The notes: generated by a model from the letters alone, not told the origin. Shown: positions 1 to 8,351, counted from the stretch's first letter. The stretch: DNA of 35,697 bases from CAJXCL01 sp964394335 (GCA_964394335.1 CAYMVZ010000012.1:1-35697), one strand, 5' to 3'. A program made the numbers and translations.

Positions 1-14
1 TATACTGCATCCTT

Positions 15-42
15 ATACCCCGGAGCAGAGCTCCGAGGAATT
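15..42. repeat. Short hairpin repeat, copy A
   Basis: The arms CGGAGC (21-26) and GCTCCG (30-35) pair around a 3-nt loop, and outer CC/GG pairs extend the stem. The flank GAGGAAT..TTAAA resembles the hairpin at 30519-30552, so the two look like copies of one dispersed element. Positions 1-106 contain nothing else I can recognise. Confidence 0.5.
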
Positions 43-106
43 CTTCTGATTAAATAAAGAGATCGCCTAATCAATAAATCTCTCTCCAATAAATCACTGC
101 TTGCTC

Positions 107-739
107 TTATGACGCTTTGCCCTTACTGAAGAAACTATTAAATACCCAGCCATATGAAGTGAGGTGCTCACCGAGTACCTGACCTAGCTCATTACCCTTG
201 GAACTGCGCCAGTCATTCATAATTTCTGCTAACACTGATGCCCAGGTAGAAACTTTGACCCCTGCTTGTGTCATGCGATGCATAGCTGCTTCTTGAATCG
301 TTTTGTTCCAGGCTCCAGAGGCGTCGATCACTGCGTATACGTCATATCCATCCGCAACAGCTGAAATTGCCGGGAACATCAAGCATACATCCGTTACAAT
401 TCCAGCCATAATAATTTTTTTTCGACCAGTTTTTTTAATAGTCTCCTTAAATTCAGGAGAATCCCATGCGTTGATTTCACCTTTCCGCTTAATAGTATCT
501 ACACCTAAAATTTCAATTATTTCCGGCATCACCGGTCCATTTGGCCCTTCCGGTATACTGGCGGTTACAAGGGATGGTAAATTTAAAACTTTTGCCATTT
601 TACAAAGGCCGGCTATATTGTTTTTTAGCAAGACAGCATCCATGTCCCTGCAATTGACGAGTAGACCGGTTTGATGATCAATCATTGCGACTACAGCATT
701 GTCTGGAGTCAAACGTTCGTAAAAAATTTTATCCTTCAT
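107..739 (-). CDS. YcaC-like isochorismatase-family cysteine hydrolase
   Basis: A 210-aa protein of the isochorismatase-like (cysteine hydrolase) superfamily, closest by eye to YcaC. Visible marks are Asp21 in AMIDHQTG, the GEINAWD segment near residues 87-93, and the nucleophile Cys119 in GIVTDVC. The DASGAWN stretch and C-terminal MTQAGV..TWASV block are also typical of YcaC. These proteins are cytoplasmic hydrolases whose physiological substrate is mostly unknown. I chose the ATG at 739 because AAAGGAG lies just upstream; the frame is open 11 codons further but lacks a better site. It follows the pirin-like gene by 13 bp on the same strand and is probably cotranscribed. The C-terminal tail beyond residue 190 is not conserved in any way I recognise. 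Confidence 0.85.
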   Translation of the reverse strand: MKDKIFYERLTPDNAVVAMIDHQTGLLVNCRDMDAVLLKNNIAGLCKMAKVLNLPSLVTASIPEGPNGPVMPEIIEILGVDTIKRKGEINAWDSPEFKETIKKTGRKKIIMAGIVTDVCLMFPAISAVADGYDVYAVIDASGAWNKTIQEAAMHRMTQAGVKVSTWASVLAEIMNDWRSSKGNELGQVLGEHLTSYGWVFNSFFSKGKAS

Positions 740-752
740 AATGCATTCTCCT

Positions 753-1439
753 TTAATTTTTATGTTGTACAACTATAAGATGTACATCTGATCCTGCTTT
801 GAAATTAAAATGATTTCCTGTGATTAGGTCACCATCAGTAGCATTCACATTATCGTTGATTACCCCTTGCCCTTGTGTAATATAAACCACTGAGGTATCT
901 TCAAATTCTACTTGTTGCTCTCCATTAAGTAACGCAACTTCAACTGTCGTATGACTTGGGAAAGTTGAAGTTTGTTTTTTACTGCCTCCATAAACACGGG
1001 CAACTGCTCCATTTTCTAGTTTGTAAAGTTTATAAGCTGCACATTCACCCGGTTTTTCAGGTAAAACCCATATTTGAATCATTCTGTTCTTGCTATCATC
1101 CGGGTTAACTTCGTTATGGGAGAATCCTTCTGCACCAGCTCGTTGGACCTGAACGTCATAGGCGACTAATTCCTGTCCATGTCCCAACGAACCTTCATGA
1201 GCAATGCGTCCTTCAATCATCACAGAAACAACGTCAACCTCATGATGATCGTGCATTCTCGTCTCTCCTTTTGGATTAAACCGTGCATCGGCTAAATATA
1301 CAAAGTTCCCAATGCCTGGAAAAGTCCCTGGATTAACATGTTGCCCAAAAAGCTTTGGGGACATAACTAAACGGTGTTCCCTGAGCCCTGCAAAGCCACC
1401 TAATGGCAAATCATCCCTATGCAATATTGACGGCGTCAA
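753..1439 (-). CDS. Pirin-family bicupin (YhhW-like)
   Basis: A 228-aa pirin-type bicupin. The N-terminal cupin holds the probable metal ligands in MHDHHE (His63, His65 or His66) and in FSHNE (His108, Glu110). IEGRIAHEGSLG between them is the pirin signature. Pirins bind a mononuclear metal; some bacterial members oxidise quercetin, others only regulate. The TTG at 1439 is preferred because GAAAGGAGGGG lies directly upstream. An in-frame ATG at 1478 would add 13 Lys/Arg-rich residues that overlap this ribosome-binding site. The gene lies between a TetR regulator and an isochorismatase-fold hydrolase on the same strand, suggesting a small regulated detoxification or redox operon. The substrate is unknown. 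Confidence 0.85.
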   Translation of the reverse strand: MTPSILHRDDLPLGGFAGLREHRLVMSPKLFGQHVNPGTFPGIGNFVYLADARFNPKGETRMHDHHEVDVVSVMIEGRIAHEGSLGHGQELVAYDVQVQRAGAEGFSHNEVNPDDSKNRMIQIWVLPEKPGECAAYKLYKLENGAVARVYGGSKKQTSTFPSHTTVEVALLNGEQQVEFEDTSVVYITQGQGVINDNVNATDGDLITGNHFNFKAGSDVHLIVVQHKN

Positions 1440-1612
1440 ATTATCACCCCTCCTTTCTTTTTTAGGTTTAAGTTTCATTTACTTAAAATTCTGTAAATCC
1501 AACGCAGAGGTTTTTAACTAATGAGAAAATGTTAGCGTTGTCTGTTGCTACCGTTAATAAGTTATATACAAAAGGGCTTGCGATGATGGTTATAACAAAG
1601 ATAAAGACACCT

Positions 1613-2434
1613 TTAGTAATGTGAAAATTTTTTATGTTCTGAATTCATATGACTAACTCCTTTTCGGGCAAGCCTCATGAATTTGTCCCATTCCGGGTCG
1701 CCAGTTTTCGAAGAAAATAACTGCTCATAATGACCATAGTCCTGGCAGTATTTGGCGATCCGGTGGATGTCGTCACGGGGATTGGAGGACAACCATCCAT
1801 ATCCAGTGTAAAGGGCCATGCAATTGTTTATGAGAAATTGCGGAATAACCGGTTTAAGTTCTCCTTCACTCATAGTGGACTCCGCATGAGTAATATAGGA
1901 AGCACCCAGCATCAATGTCCATAATCCCTGGTCCATAGACTGGGCCTGGGCAGCTGGGTCCTCCCAAGTTTTGAATCCTCCACTATTGATAGCCTGACGC
2001 GCTCCATTAGCGACTGATGAGATGATTTTTTCGTGGGTAAGCTGGATGACATGTGTATGGCGGTTAGAAGCCGCATGCCACACTTCAGACGTAATAGCCA
2101 ATTGTTCCGCGACGAACAAAATGGGGTGGTCCACGCTGAAAAGAAAATCACAGAATACCGCTACCAATATCCTCTCCGAGGCCTCCAATTCCTCCTTAGC
2201 GAAGACGGCATTAAATAAATCCAACCTCCCCCGCCAGGCCATACCAGCCAGGGCGACTATCAAATCCCCCTTGCTGTCGAAGTGGGAATAAAAGGTGCCG
2301 ATGGATACTTTTGCAGCTTTAGCCGCGTCGGTAACTTTAAATGATAAGTATCCCTGACTACTAACCAGGGTCAACGCTTTCCTGAGAATTCGCTGTTGCC
2401 TTTCCATATAAATTAGCTTTCTTGTTTTCCCCAC
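1613..2434 (-). CDS. TetR-family transcriptional regulator
   Basis: A 273-aa regulator whose N-terminus carries a TetR helix-turn-helix: QQRILRKAL, then KVTDAAKAAKVSIGTFYSHF, then SKGDLI. The C-terminal ligand-binding half is longer than usual for the family (about 200 aa) and is not recognisable by sequence. The GTG at 2434 is chosen because AAAGGAG precedes it by 8 nt. The longer open frame to 2488 would start inside the upstream palindrome and has no ribosome-binding site. The -10 box lies in that palindrome, so autorepression is likely. The gene sits 173 bp upstream of the pirin and hydrolase genes on the same strand and probably controls them. Confidence 0.85.
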   Translation of the reverse strand: MGKTRKLIYMERQQRILRKALTLVSSQGYLSFKVTDAAKAAKVSIGTFYSHFDSKGDLIVALAGMAWRGRLDLFNAVFAKEELEASERILVAVFCDFLFSVDHPILFVAEQLAITSEVWHAASNRHTHVIQLTHEKIISSVANGARQAINSGGFKTWEDPAAQAQSMDQGLWTLMLGASYITHAESTMSEGELKPVIPQFLINNCMALYTGYGWLSSNPRDDIHRIAKYCQDYGHYEQLFSSKTGDPEWDKFMRLARKGVSHMNSEHKKFSHY

Positions 2435-2451
2435 GAGCCACACTCCTTTAA

Positions 2452-2488
2452 ATGAACTATATTCGATTATAAATCGAATATAGTTCAT
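2452..2488. promoter_or_regulatory. Probable TetR operator (16-bp perfect inverted repeat)
   Basis: ATGAACTATATTCGAT (2452-2467) and its exact reverse complement (2473-2488) flank the 5-bp spacer TATAA. The repeat covers the -10 box of the divisible promoter next to it and ends 17 bp before the GTG start of the TetR gene. It is the obvious candidate operator for that regulator; binding itself is inferred. Confidence 0.8.
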
Positions 2489-2505
2489 ATATTAAAAAAT
2501 GTCAA
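2477..2505 (-). promoter_or_regulatory. Sigma-70-type promoter of the TetR gene
   Basis: Reading on the minus strand, TTGACA (2505-2500) is followed after exactly 17 nt by TATATT (2482-2477). This matches the -35 consensus fully and the -10 consensus at 5 of 6 bases. The -10 lies inside the distal arm of the 16-bp palindrome. Confidence 0.75.
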
Positions 2506-3151
2506 CCCTTACCTATGAAAATTTCCTAAACTTCCTAACAACACTTTATGTTGAATTTCTGTATTTGACCTAATAAAGTGCAATAAAACAAATATCTTTA
2601 TTTGTTTCTCTTATGAAATACCATGCAATGAAAATCATTAAACCCTCAAATAACTCTTGTTATTTAAAATCAGTGATATATTTGATGGATTAGATCTCTT
2701 AATGATAGTTAGGTGGTAAACCAAAAAACAAGTAGCCGTAATCAGTTTTTCCAATGCTTGTAAAAGTGCACATCTAAAAACCAATAGTTGAAAATTTATT
2801 ATTTATCGACATGGGCTATATAGAATAAAGTTAATTTTCAATTTATTTTCGATTCGTCCTCTTCTCAATCGGAAAGAGGCTGAATTAATGATTTTATTTT
2901 AAAAAATCTTGAAATTTTGGATATCAGATTGCAGATTGCGGATTTAAAAGCAAAAAAACAACACACCCCGCCGCCGATGGCGCCATCCTCTACCGCTTTG
3001 CTAAAGACAAGGCCCCTCTTTTTATAGGGGAATTTTAATAAAATCCTCGCCATACCTACCCCTCTTTTATCCGAGCTCATCCGTTCAATCCGTGAGCTAA
3101 AGCAATTTATCCCTTGCTTCCTTATTTTCATAGGAGCAAAATGTTATCTCT
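2506..3151. other. AT-rich intergenic region
   Basis: Separates the divergent TetR and cyclase genes. It is AT-rich with no convincing gene; the minus-strand open frame at 2865-3131 has no ribosome-binding site or recognisable domain. A short direct repeat of AGATTGC occurs at 2927-2945. At 3141-3158 a tiny frame, MLSLW followed by TAA, starts 4 nt after GGAG and overlaps the start of the cyclase gene. Confidence 0.6.
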
Positions 3152-4054
3152 ATGGTAAAAGTAATATTTGAAAATGAGAAAACCGTTGAGGAGGAAGATT
3201 TAAATCTCACACTCTTAGAAATGTCATTGAAGCATGGAATTAAACATGCGCACATCTGCAAAGGTAAAGCACGTTGTTCAACATGCCGTGTGATTATATT
3301 GGAAAATCCAAATAATCTTCTTCCTAGAAATTCACTTGAAACAAATTTAGCTAAGACAAAAGGTTTTGAATGTAATATCCGGTTAGCGTGCCAGGCTAAA
3401 ATTAAAGGGCCGGTGAAGTTGCGCCGCTTAGTTTTGGACGATCACGATATCAAGTTGGCAGGCAAAACATCACAATCAACAGGACGGGAAGCCCATCTGG
3501 CAGTATTGTTTAGTGATCTTAGAAACTATACTGCTTTTTCAGAAAACCAGTTGCCCTATGATGTTATCCATTTTCTGAACCGCTATTTTTACAGTATGGG
3601 TAACGCCATTTTCAAACATAATGGTCATATAGACAAATATATGGGTGATGGGATCATGGCCTTGTTTGGACTGTCTGAATCAAGTCCTGAAACAATTTGT
3701 CTCAATGCGGTATCAGCTGCTTTAGATATGATCAAGAACCTGGACTCTCTAAATCAGTACGCCGGGAAATACTGTGAGCATAAATATAAAATGGGAATTG
3801 GCATTCATTTCGGAGAAATGATTGTTGGTGATTTAGGGCATCCGGATAAAATCGAATTTACTGCCATAGGTGACACTGTTAACATGGCGAGCCGCATTGA
3901 GTCTGCAACCAAGGAGGCACAAGCTTCCATCCTAATTTCTGAAAAAGCCTTTTCTCACATCAAAGATAAAATTGAAACAGGCAAAGTAATTGAAACTGAG
4001 CTTAAAGGAAAAGAAGGTTTGTACAAATTGCACGAAGTTAAAGGGACACTTTAA
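3152..4054 (+). CDS. [2Fe-2S] ferredoxin-class III adenylate cyclase fusion
   Basis: A 300-aa soluble protein. Residues 1-95 form a plant-type [2Fe-2S] ferredoxin domain with ligands Cys36, Cys42, Cys45 and Cys80. Residues 112-300 form a class III nucleotidyl cyclase catalytic domain. Metal-binding Asp122 (FSDLRNYT) and Asp166 (YMGDGIMALFG) are present. Lys162 and Thr237 at the base-specifying positions indicate ATP rather than GTP. Asn244 and Arg248 (TVNMASR) are the transition-state residues. All catalytic residues are intact in one chain, so a homodimer should have two active sites. The fusion suggests that cAMP synthesis responds to redox state or iron-sulfur status, which is inference. 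The start at 3152 is far (15 nt) from the nearest GGAG. Confidence 0.9.
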   Translation: MVKVIFENEKTVEEEDLNLTLLEMSLKHGIKHAHICKGKARCSTCRVIILENPNNLLPRNSLETNLAKTKGFECNIRLACQAKIKGPVKLRRLVLDDHDIKLAGKTSQSTGREAHLAVLFSDLRNYTAFSENQLPYDVIHFLNRYFYSMGNAIFKHNGHIDKYMGDGIMALFGLSESSPETICLNAVSAALDMIKNLDSLNQYAGKYCEHKYKMGIGIHFGEMIVGDLGHPDKIEFTAIGDTVNMASRIESATKEAQASILISEKAFSHIKDKIETGKVIETELKGKEGLYKLHEVKGTL

Positions 4055-4142
4055 CTTCTGCCGACGGTCGTTTGCTTGATCTTTTAAATTGTTAACCACA
4101 AAGGCACAAAGACAGAATAAAAAAAACGATGAAGAGAAAATT

Positions 4143-5504
4143 ATGAAAAAATATATTTGTACAATATGCGGTTATGTTCACGAAGGGGATGGACCTCCGG
4201 ACGTATGTCCCGTATGCAAAGCATCTTCAGATAATTTTAAAGAAGTTGAAGAAAGTGTTGATCAACCACAAAAAGAGAACAACTATTTATCGGAATGGAA
4301 ACGTAAATCAGATGATTTGGAAGTTCATATGGCCGATATTCATCAAATGGCGGAATCCGGGACAGCCTCTATAGCAGAGCCCATGCGCACAAAGAAAAAT
4401 ATCATTTCATGGGATGACATTTTAATTAAAGGCGCGCAGTTAAGTAAAATCCCGTTGAACCGGAATAAACAGGTTACTACCCGCACAGTGATTGGACCAA
4501 AAGCAAAAACTCCACTGGTTATTGAAACTCCTGTTTATATAACTCACATGTCTTTTGGAGCCTTGTCCAGAGAGATAAAGATCGCTTTATCTAAAGGAAG
4601 CGCTGCCGCAAAAACAGCAATGGCTTCTGGAGAAGGAGGAATCTTAAATGAATCCTATGAAGCTGCGCATAAATATATTTTTGAATACGTCCCGAACAAA
4701 TATAGTGTTACAGATAAAAACCTTCAAAAAGTGGACGCTATTGAAATTAAAATCGGCCAATCCGCAAAACCGGGTATGGGAGGTTTTTTACCTGGAGAAA
4801 AAGTCACTGAAGAAATCGCGGAAATAAGAGGTTTTTCCCGGGGAGATGATATTGAAAGTCCCGCTGCCTATAATGATATTAAAAACAGGGAAGACTTAAA
4901 AAACAAAGTGGCATGGCTCAGGGAAAAATCAAAAGGCAAGCCAATAGGGATAAAAATAGCTGCAGGTAATATTGAGGAAGATTTAGAAGTTGCAGTATTT
5001 GCAAAACCCGATTTCATCACCATTGACGGAAGACCGGGAGCAACCGGCAGTGCCATGAAAGTTGTTAAACAAGCAACGTCTATTCCAACAATTTTCGCAT
5101 TATACCGGGCAAGAAAATATCTTGATAAGCAGGGAGAAGATATATCACTTATCATTACAGGAGGACTCAGAATTTCATCCGATTTCATAAAAGCGCTTGC
5201 GTTGGGTGCGGACGCTATTGCCATAGGGACAACGGCCCTCATAGCCTGCGGGTGTCAACAATACAGGTTGTGTAATACCGGACGTTGTCCTGTCGGTATA
5301 ACAACACAGGATCCAGAGCTGAGAACCAGATTTAACGTGGAATTATCGGCAAAAAGATTAACGAATTTCTTAAAACTTACTACAGAAGAATTAAAGACCT
5401 TCGCCAGATTGACAGGAAACGATAACGTACATCATTTGAATATAAAAGATTTATGCACAACCAATTCAGAGATATCAAACCACACAAATATCGAGCATGT
5501 TTAG
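4143..5504 (+). CDS. Rubredoxin-like domain fused to glutamate synthase FMN/[3Fe-4S] domain
   Basis: A 453-aa protein. Residues 1-32 are a rubrerythrin-type rubredoxin knuckle (Cys6, Cys9, Cys22, Cys25; GDGPPDVCPVC). The rest is the GltB central (FMN) domain: THMSFGALS, EGG..NE, SAKPGMGG, TIDGRPGATGSA and TGGLR motifs. Cys371, Cys377 and Cys382 have the 6- and 5-residue spacing of the glutamate synthase [3Fe-4S] ligands. The glutaminase and C-terminal beta-helix domains of full GltB are absent, as in archaeal-type GltB-like proteins. Whether it makes glutamate or is another FMN-dependent redox enzyme cannot be told. The ATG at 4143 begins the rubredoxin domain; the upstream open frame (from 4089) falls in a CACAAAGGCACAAAGACA repeat. 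Confidence 0.88.
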   Translation: MKKYICTICGYVHEGDGPPDVCPVCKASSDNFKEVEESVDQPQKENNYLSEWKRKSDDLEVHMADIHQMAESGTASIAEPMRTKKNIISWDDILIKGAQLSKIPLNRNKQVTTRTVIGPKAKTPLVIETPVYITHMSFGALSREIKIALSKGSAAAKTAMASGEGGILNESYEAAHKYIFEYVPNKYSVTDKNLQKVDAIEIKIGQSAKPGMGGFLPGEKVTEEIAEIRGFSRGDDIESPAAYNDIKNREDLKNKVAWLREKSKGKPIGIKIAAGNIEEDLEVAVFAKPDFITIDGRPGATGSAMKVVKQATSIPTIFALYRARKYLDKQGEDISLIITGGLRISSDFIKALALGADAIAIGTTALIACGCQQYRLCNTGRCPVGITTQDPELRTRFNVELSAKRLTNFLKLTTEELKTFARLTGNDNVHHLNIKDLCTTNSEISNHTNIEHV

Positions 5505-5519
5505 AATAACAGATAATTG

Positions 5520-7349
5520 TTATTTGCTTACTGCTGACTTTTTCTCCGAAACCTTGAGGGTAAAAGTAAATGTTGATCCTTTCCCCACCTCGCTTTCGAC
5601 TTTTATCTTTCCCCCATGCTGTTCTATAATGTCTTTGGATATGGCTAACCCCAAGCCAGTACCCCTGATCGATTTAACATTTCTATGATTTAACTGCACA
5701 AATTTTTCAAATATTTTGTCTAATGATTCCGCTGGAATACCTATCCCCGTATCAGCTATCGATACTTTAACATGTGGCACCGTAGTACCATTTTCACTAA
5801 TTATTGTGGTCAGGGAAGCATTAACATTTATAGAACCTTTCGGTGGAGTGAATTTAACAGCGTTACTAAGTAAATTAGAAAAGAGCTGTCCCAGCCTTTT
5901 TCTATCTCCATATACACAGGGCAGTTCTTTTTCTACTTGACTATTTATCGATCTTTTATGGGTTTCTCCATAACCCTGAAACACTTTTACAAAATGATCA
6001 ATTATTTCTTTGATCTGAATTTCTTCCAGGTTACATTCCGTTAATCCGCCTTCAATTTTTGAAATATCAAGAAAACTGTCAATCAAGTTGCTCATTCTTA
6101 CACTTTCCTCTTTAATAATCCCAGCAAATTCACCTTGTCCCTTATTCGATCGATCCCCGTACCTCAACAGCAGGTCTGAATAAGAACGAATAGAAGTAAG
6201 TGGGGTTCGAAGGTCGTGGGCCACCATATTTAAAAAATCAGTTTTCTTTTTATCTATTTCTTCTAAGGAGCGATTCACGCTTTCCAGTTCATTTGATTTA
6301 TTTTCTAATTGTTTATTTAACTTTAGCAGATCCTCCGCCATTTCAGCTTTTAATTCCACTCTTTGCCGGTCGGTATAGAGCTTATAGAAATAAATTAAAA
6401 AACTAATAATAAATATCAGAATTATTGCAAACAAAGCAATTCTAATCCTGTTACTTTTTAACATGATATTTGAGATTTCTTCAAAAGGCTGTTCGGAACC
6501 GACATACCATTTTTGACTAACAATTTTGACCGGTAGAAACCCTACAAGTGATCTCTCTCCGCTTTCATGGTAATAATCCAAAGGGAGGTGAAAGCTACCT
6601 TCTTTTTGCTGAAAAATCATTTTAATCGCCTTATCATGATATTCCTGTGGCAAAGCAAGAGAACAGGTCAGCAATTTGCCGGAACTATCAAATAGCCAGG
6701 CGTGTTCGGAAAGATTACCTACTATGCTATAAATTGTATTCATCTCTATATCCATAATAACTATTCCCTTTTTTTGCTTAACGAGCTTGACTGGTATCGC
6801 TAATCGGATCACCTCTCGATGCGGGATTTCTACCTTTCCAAATTCTCTGTTCAACGTAATAGGAGACACATAAAACTGATTGGAATCCATACTCAGAGCT
6901 TTGGAAAAATAAATCTCTTTAGACTTATCCTGCAGAATTTTAACGGGGTTAATACTGCCGCCTTTTTTTCTTTCCACTCGGATAATTTCCTGCCCACTTA
7001 AATCAATAAACCGCAACTGGCTTAGAATTCTATGGCCCTCTAAGGTTGCAAGGAATTGACTGGTGAGAGCTGATTTCCAAAGCTCAATTTGCTTCTCATC
7101 TTTTTTTTCAATTGCAGAAAGCAAGTTTTGCATTGGGAAACCATGTGCAGCATTAATAAGTTCATCCCCGGCCATTTTAAAAATTTGCTTGATTTGATTT
7201 CCCCCTGTTTCAGCTAACAACACCTGGGCATTCACCACCTGCTCTGCAATTTGATTTTCCATAATCTGCTGAAGGCGTTGAAAAAAGAAAACAATAGTTC
7301 CCACGCTAAGAATCATGACAACAGTTAATATAGCAATTTTATTTTTCAT
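5520..7349 (-). CDS. Membrane sensor histidine kinase with periplasmic Cache-like domain
   Basis: A 609-aa kinase. One transmembrane helix spans about residues 7-24 and a second about 303-322. The 280-residue periplasmic loop resembles a dCache-type sensor (FIDLSGQEIIRVER near 115-127). A coiled-coil signalling helix follows at 330-368. The HisKA domain carries phosphoaccepting His378 (MVAHDLRTPL). The HATPase domain has the N box around Asn496, DTGIGIP (533-539) and GTGLGLA (563-569), all intact. It ends 16 bp from the convergent glutamate-synthase-like gene. The receiver gene upstream on the same strand (7615-8292) is a likely partner but is 265 bp away. The signal is unknown. Confidence 0.92.
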   Translation of the reverse strand: MKNKIAILTVVMILSVGTIVFFFQRLQQIMENQIAEQVVNAQVLLAETGGNQIKQIFKMAGDELINAAHGFPMQNLLSAIEKKDEKQIELWKSALTSQFLATLEGHRILSQLRFIDLSGQEIIRVERKKGGSINPVKILQDKSKEIYFSKALSMDSNQFYVSPITLNREFGKVEIPHREVIRLAIPVKLVKQKKGIVIMDIEMNTIYSIVGNLSEHAWLFDSSGKLLTCSLALPQEYHDKAIKMIFQQKEGSFHLPLDYYHESGERSLVGFLPVKIVSQKWYVGSEQPFEEISNIMLKSNRIRIALFAIILIFIISFLIYFYKLYTDRQRVELKAEMAEDLLKLNKQLENKSNELESVNRSLEEIDKKKTDFLNMVAHDLRTPLTSIRSYSDLLLRYGDRSNKGQGEFAGIIKEESVRMSNLIDSFLDISKIEGGLTECNLEEIQIKEIIDHFVKVFQGYGETHKRSINSQVEKELPCVYGDRKRLGQLFSNLLSNAVKFTPPKGSINVNASLTTIISENGTTVPHVKVSIADTGIGIPAESLDKIFEKFVQLNHRNVKSIRGTGLGLAISKDIIEQHGGKIKVESEVGKGSTFTFTLKVSEKKSAVSK

Positions 7350-7372
7350 TTTTATTTCTATTTAAAGCGTTG

Positions 7373-7395
7373 AGCTATTAGCCGTCAGCTTTCAG
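7373..7395. repeat. Degenerate GCTGACGGCT repeat, left arm
   Basis: Its reverse complement matches 7593-7615 at 17 of 23 positions and shares the 10-mer GCTGACGGCT. The two copies lie at opposite ends of the 265-bp gap between the histidine kinase and the receiver gene. An imperfect hairpin (GCAACGCC / GGCGTCGC, near 7493-7512) lies between them. Confidence 0.55.
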
Positions 7396-7592
7396 TTATG
7401 ACTAATGTTTAGCCCATAAATAGATCAAAATATCTAATCATTAAATATATTCTTTTGGGGGAGTAAAATGTGTTCTCGCATTATTAATCTTGCAACGCCG
7501 GGAGGCGTCGCACTCCAGAATAAGAGGAAGACAGCCATCAATTTACAGAAAAAACATCCCTGTTGAAGCTATTGCTGTTTTATCATCTATTG

Positions 7593-7615
7593 CTGACCGC
7601 TGACGGCTGAATACT
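7593..7615. repeat. Degenerate GCTGACGGCT repeat, right arm
   Basis: Inverted partner of the copy at 7373-7395. It reaches the stop codon of the receiver gene. Related AGCTGA-rich tracts occur at 14603-14633 and 14711-14736. Confidence 0.55.
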
Positions 7616-8292
7616 TATTTTGATGAAGACGCTTTATCCAAATCCAGCATTGGTTGTTTGGGAACATACTCAATCGTAACATATTTTCTGACTTTCTGGA
7701 ATTTCCTGACCACCTCAGCAATCTTATGAGAATTTTGAAGAGCATTTTTTATCGCTTTTTTTACTTCTTCTTTATCATCAGGAAAATCATGAAGCAAAAG
7801 TTCTAAATTCCCAATAATGCCTGTCAGCGAATGGTTAATCTCATGGTTTAATGTGAGAGCAGCCTCGGCAATGATACTTAATTTTTGAGCTTCTTTGGCT
7901 TTTTTTATCAGCCTTATTCTCTCTATCGCCCTGTTGATCACAATGAGTACCATATCAAAATCGTAAGGTTTAATCAGATAATCATAAACTCCGAGTCTTA
8001 ACGCCTCTATGGCTGAGTTTAAAGACGCAAAAGCGGTCATGGCAATGACAGGGGTATCTAAAGATTTGTTTCTAACGTATTCCATTAGCTCAATACCGCC
8101 TATTTCCGGCATTTTAAGGTCAGTTAAAATAAGGTCTATATCTTTACTATTTATTATCTCTATAGCCTCTTTGCCGTTGCCTGCAGAAAAAATCTCATAC
8201 GTGGTTTCATTGCTTAAAAATACTTCCAGACTCTTCAATTGATACTCTTCATCTTCAACTAAAAGGATTTTCTCGTTCTTAGAATTTTCCAT
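7615..8292 (-). CDS. Receiver protein with a histidine-kinase dimerisation domain but no ATPase domain
   Basis: A 225-aa protein. Residues 7-125 are a complete receiver: acidic Glu12/Asp13/Glu14, phosphoacceptor Asp58, Thr86 and Lys108. Residues 135-203 read as a HisKA dimerisation/phosphotransfer helix pair with His150 in an H-box-like context (LTLNHEINHSLTGI). The chain then stops where a HATPase domain would begin. No DNA-binding domain is present. It could work as a phosphorelay intermediate or as a dimerisation partner that modulates a kinase. It lies upstream of the sensor kinase on the same strand. The start at 8292 is the only sensible one, just before the receiver beta-1 strand. Confidence 0.88.
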   Translation of the reverse strand: MENSKNEKILLVEDEEYQLKSLEVFLSNETTYEIFSAGNGKEAIEIINSKDIDLILTDLKMPEIGGIELMEYVRNKSLDTPVIAMTAFASLNSAIEALRLGVYDYLIKPYDFDMVLIVINRAIERIRLIKKAKEAQKLSIIAEAALTLNHEINHSLTGIIGNLELLLHDFPDDKEEVKKAIKNALQNSHKIAEVVRKFQKVRKYVTIEYVPKQPMLDLDKASSSK

Positions 8293-8351
8293 TATGATTT
8301 ATCTCTAAATGTTTATATTATTACTACTTCTGGTCGTTCAAGTCCAATCCA

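Noticed and set aside
2435..2488. Longer start for the TetR regulator
   Set aside because: It would begin inside the operator and the -10 box, so it could not be transcribed from the visible promoter.
2865..3131. Minus-strand open frame of 88 codons upstream of the cyclase gene
   Set aside because: No ribosome-binding site, no domain, odd composition, and it runs through simple-repeat DNA.
4089..4142. Longer start for the rubredoxin-GltB fusion
   Set aside because: The extra residues come from a CACAAAGGCACAAAGACA repeat; the rubredoxin domain begins at 4143.
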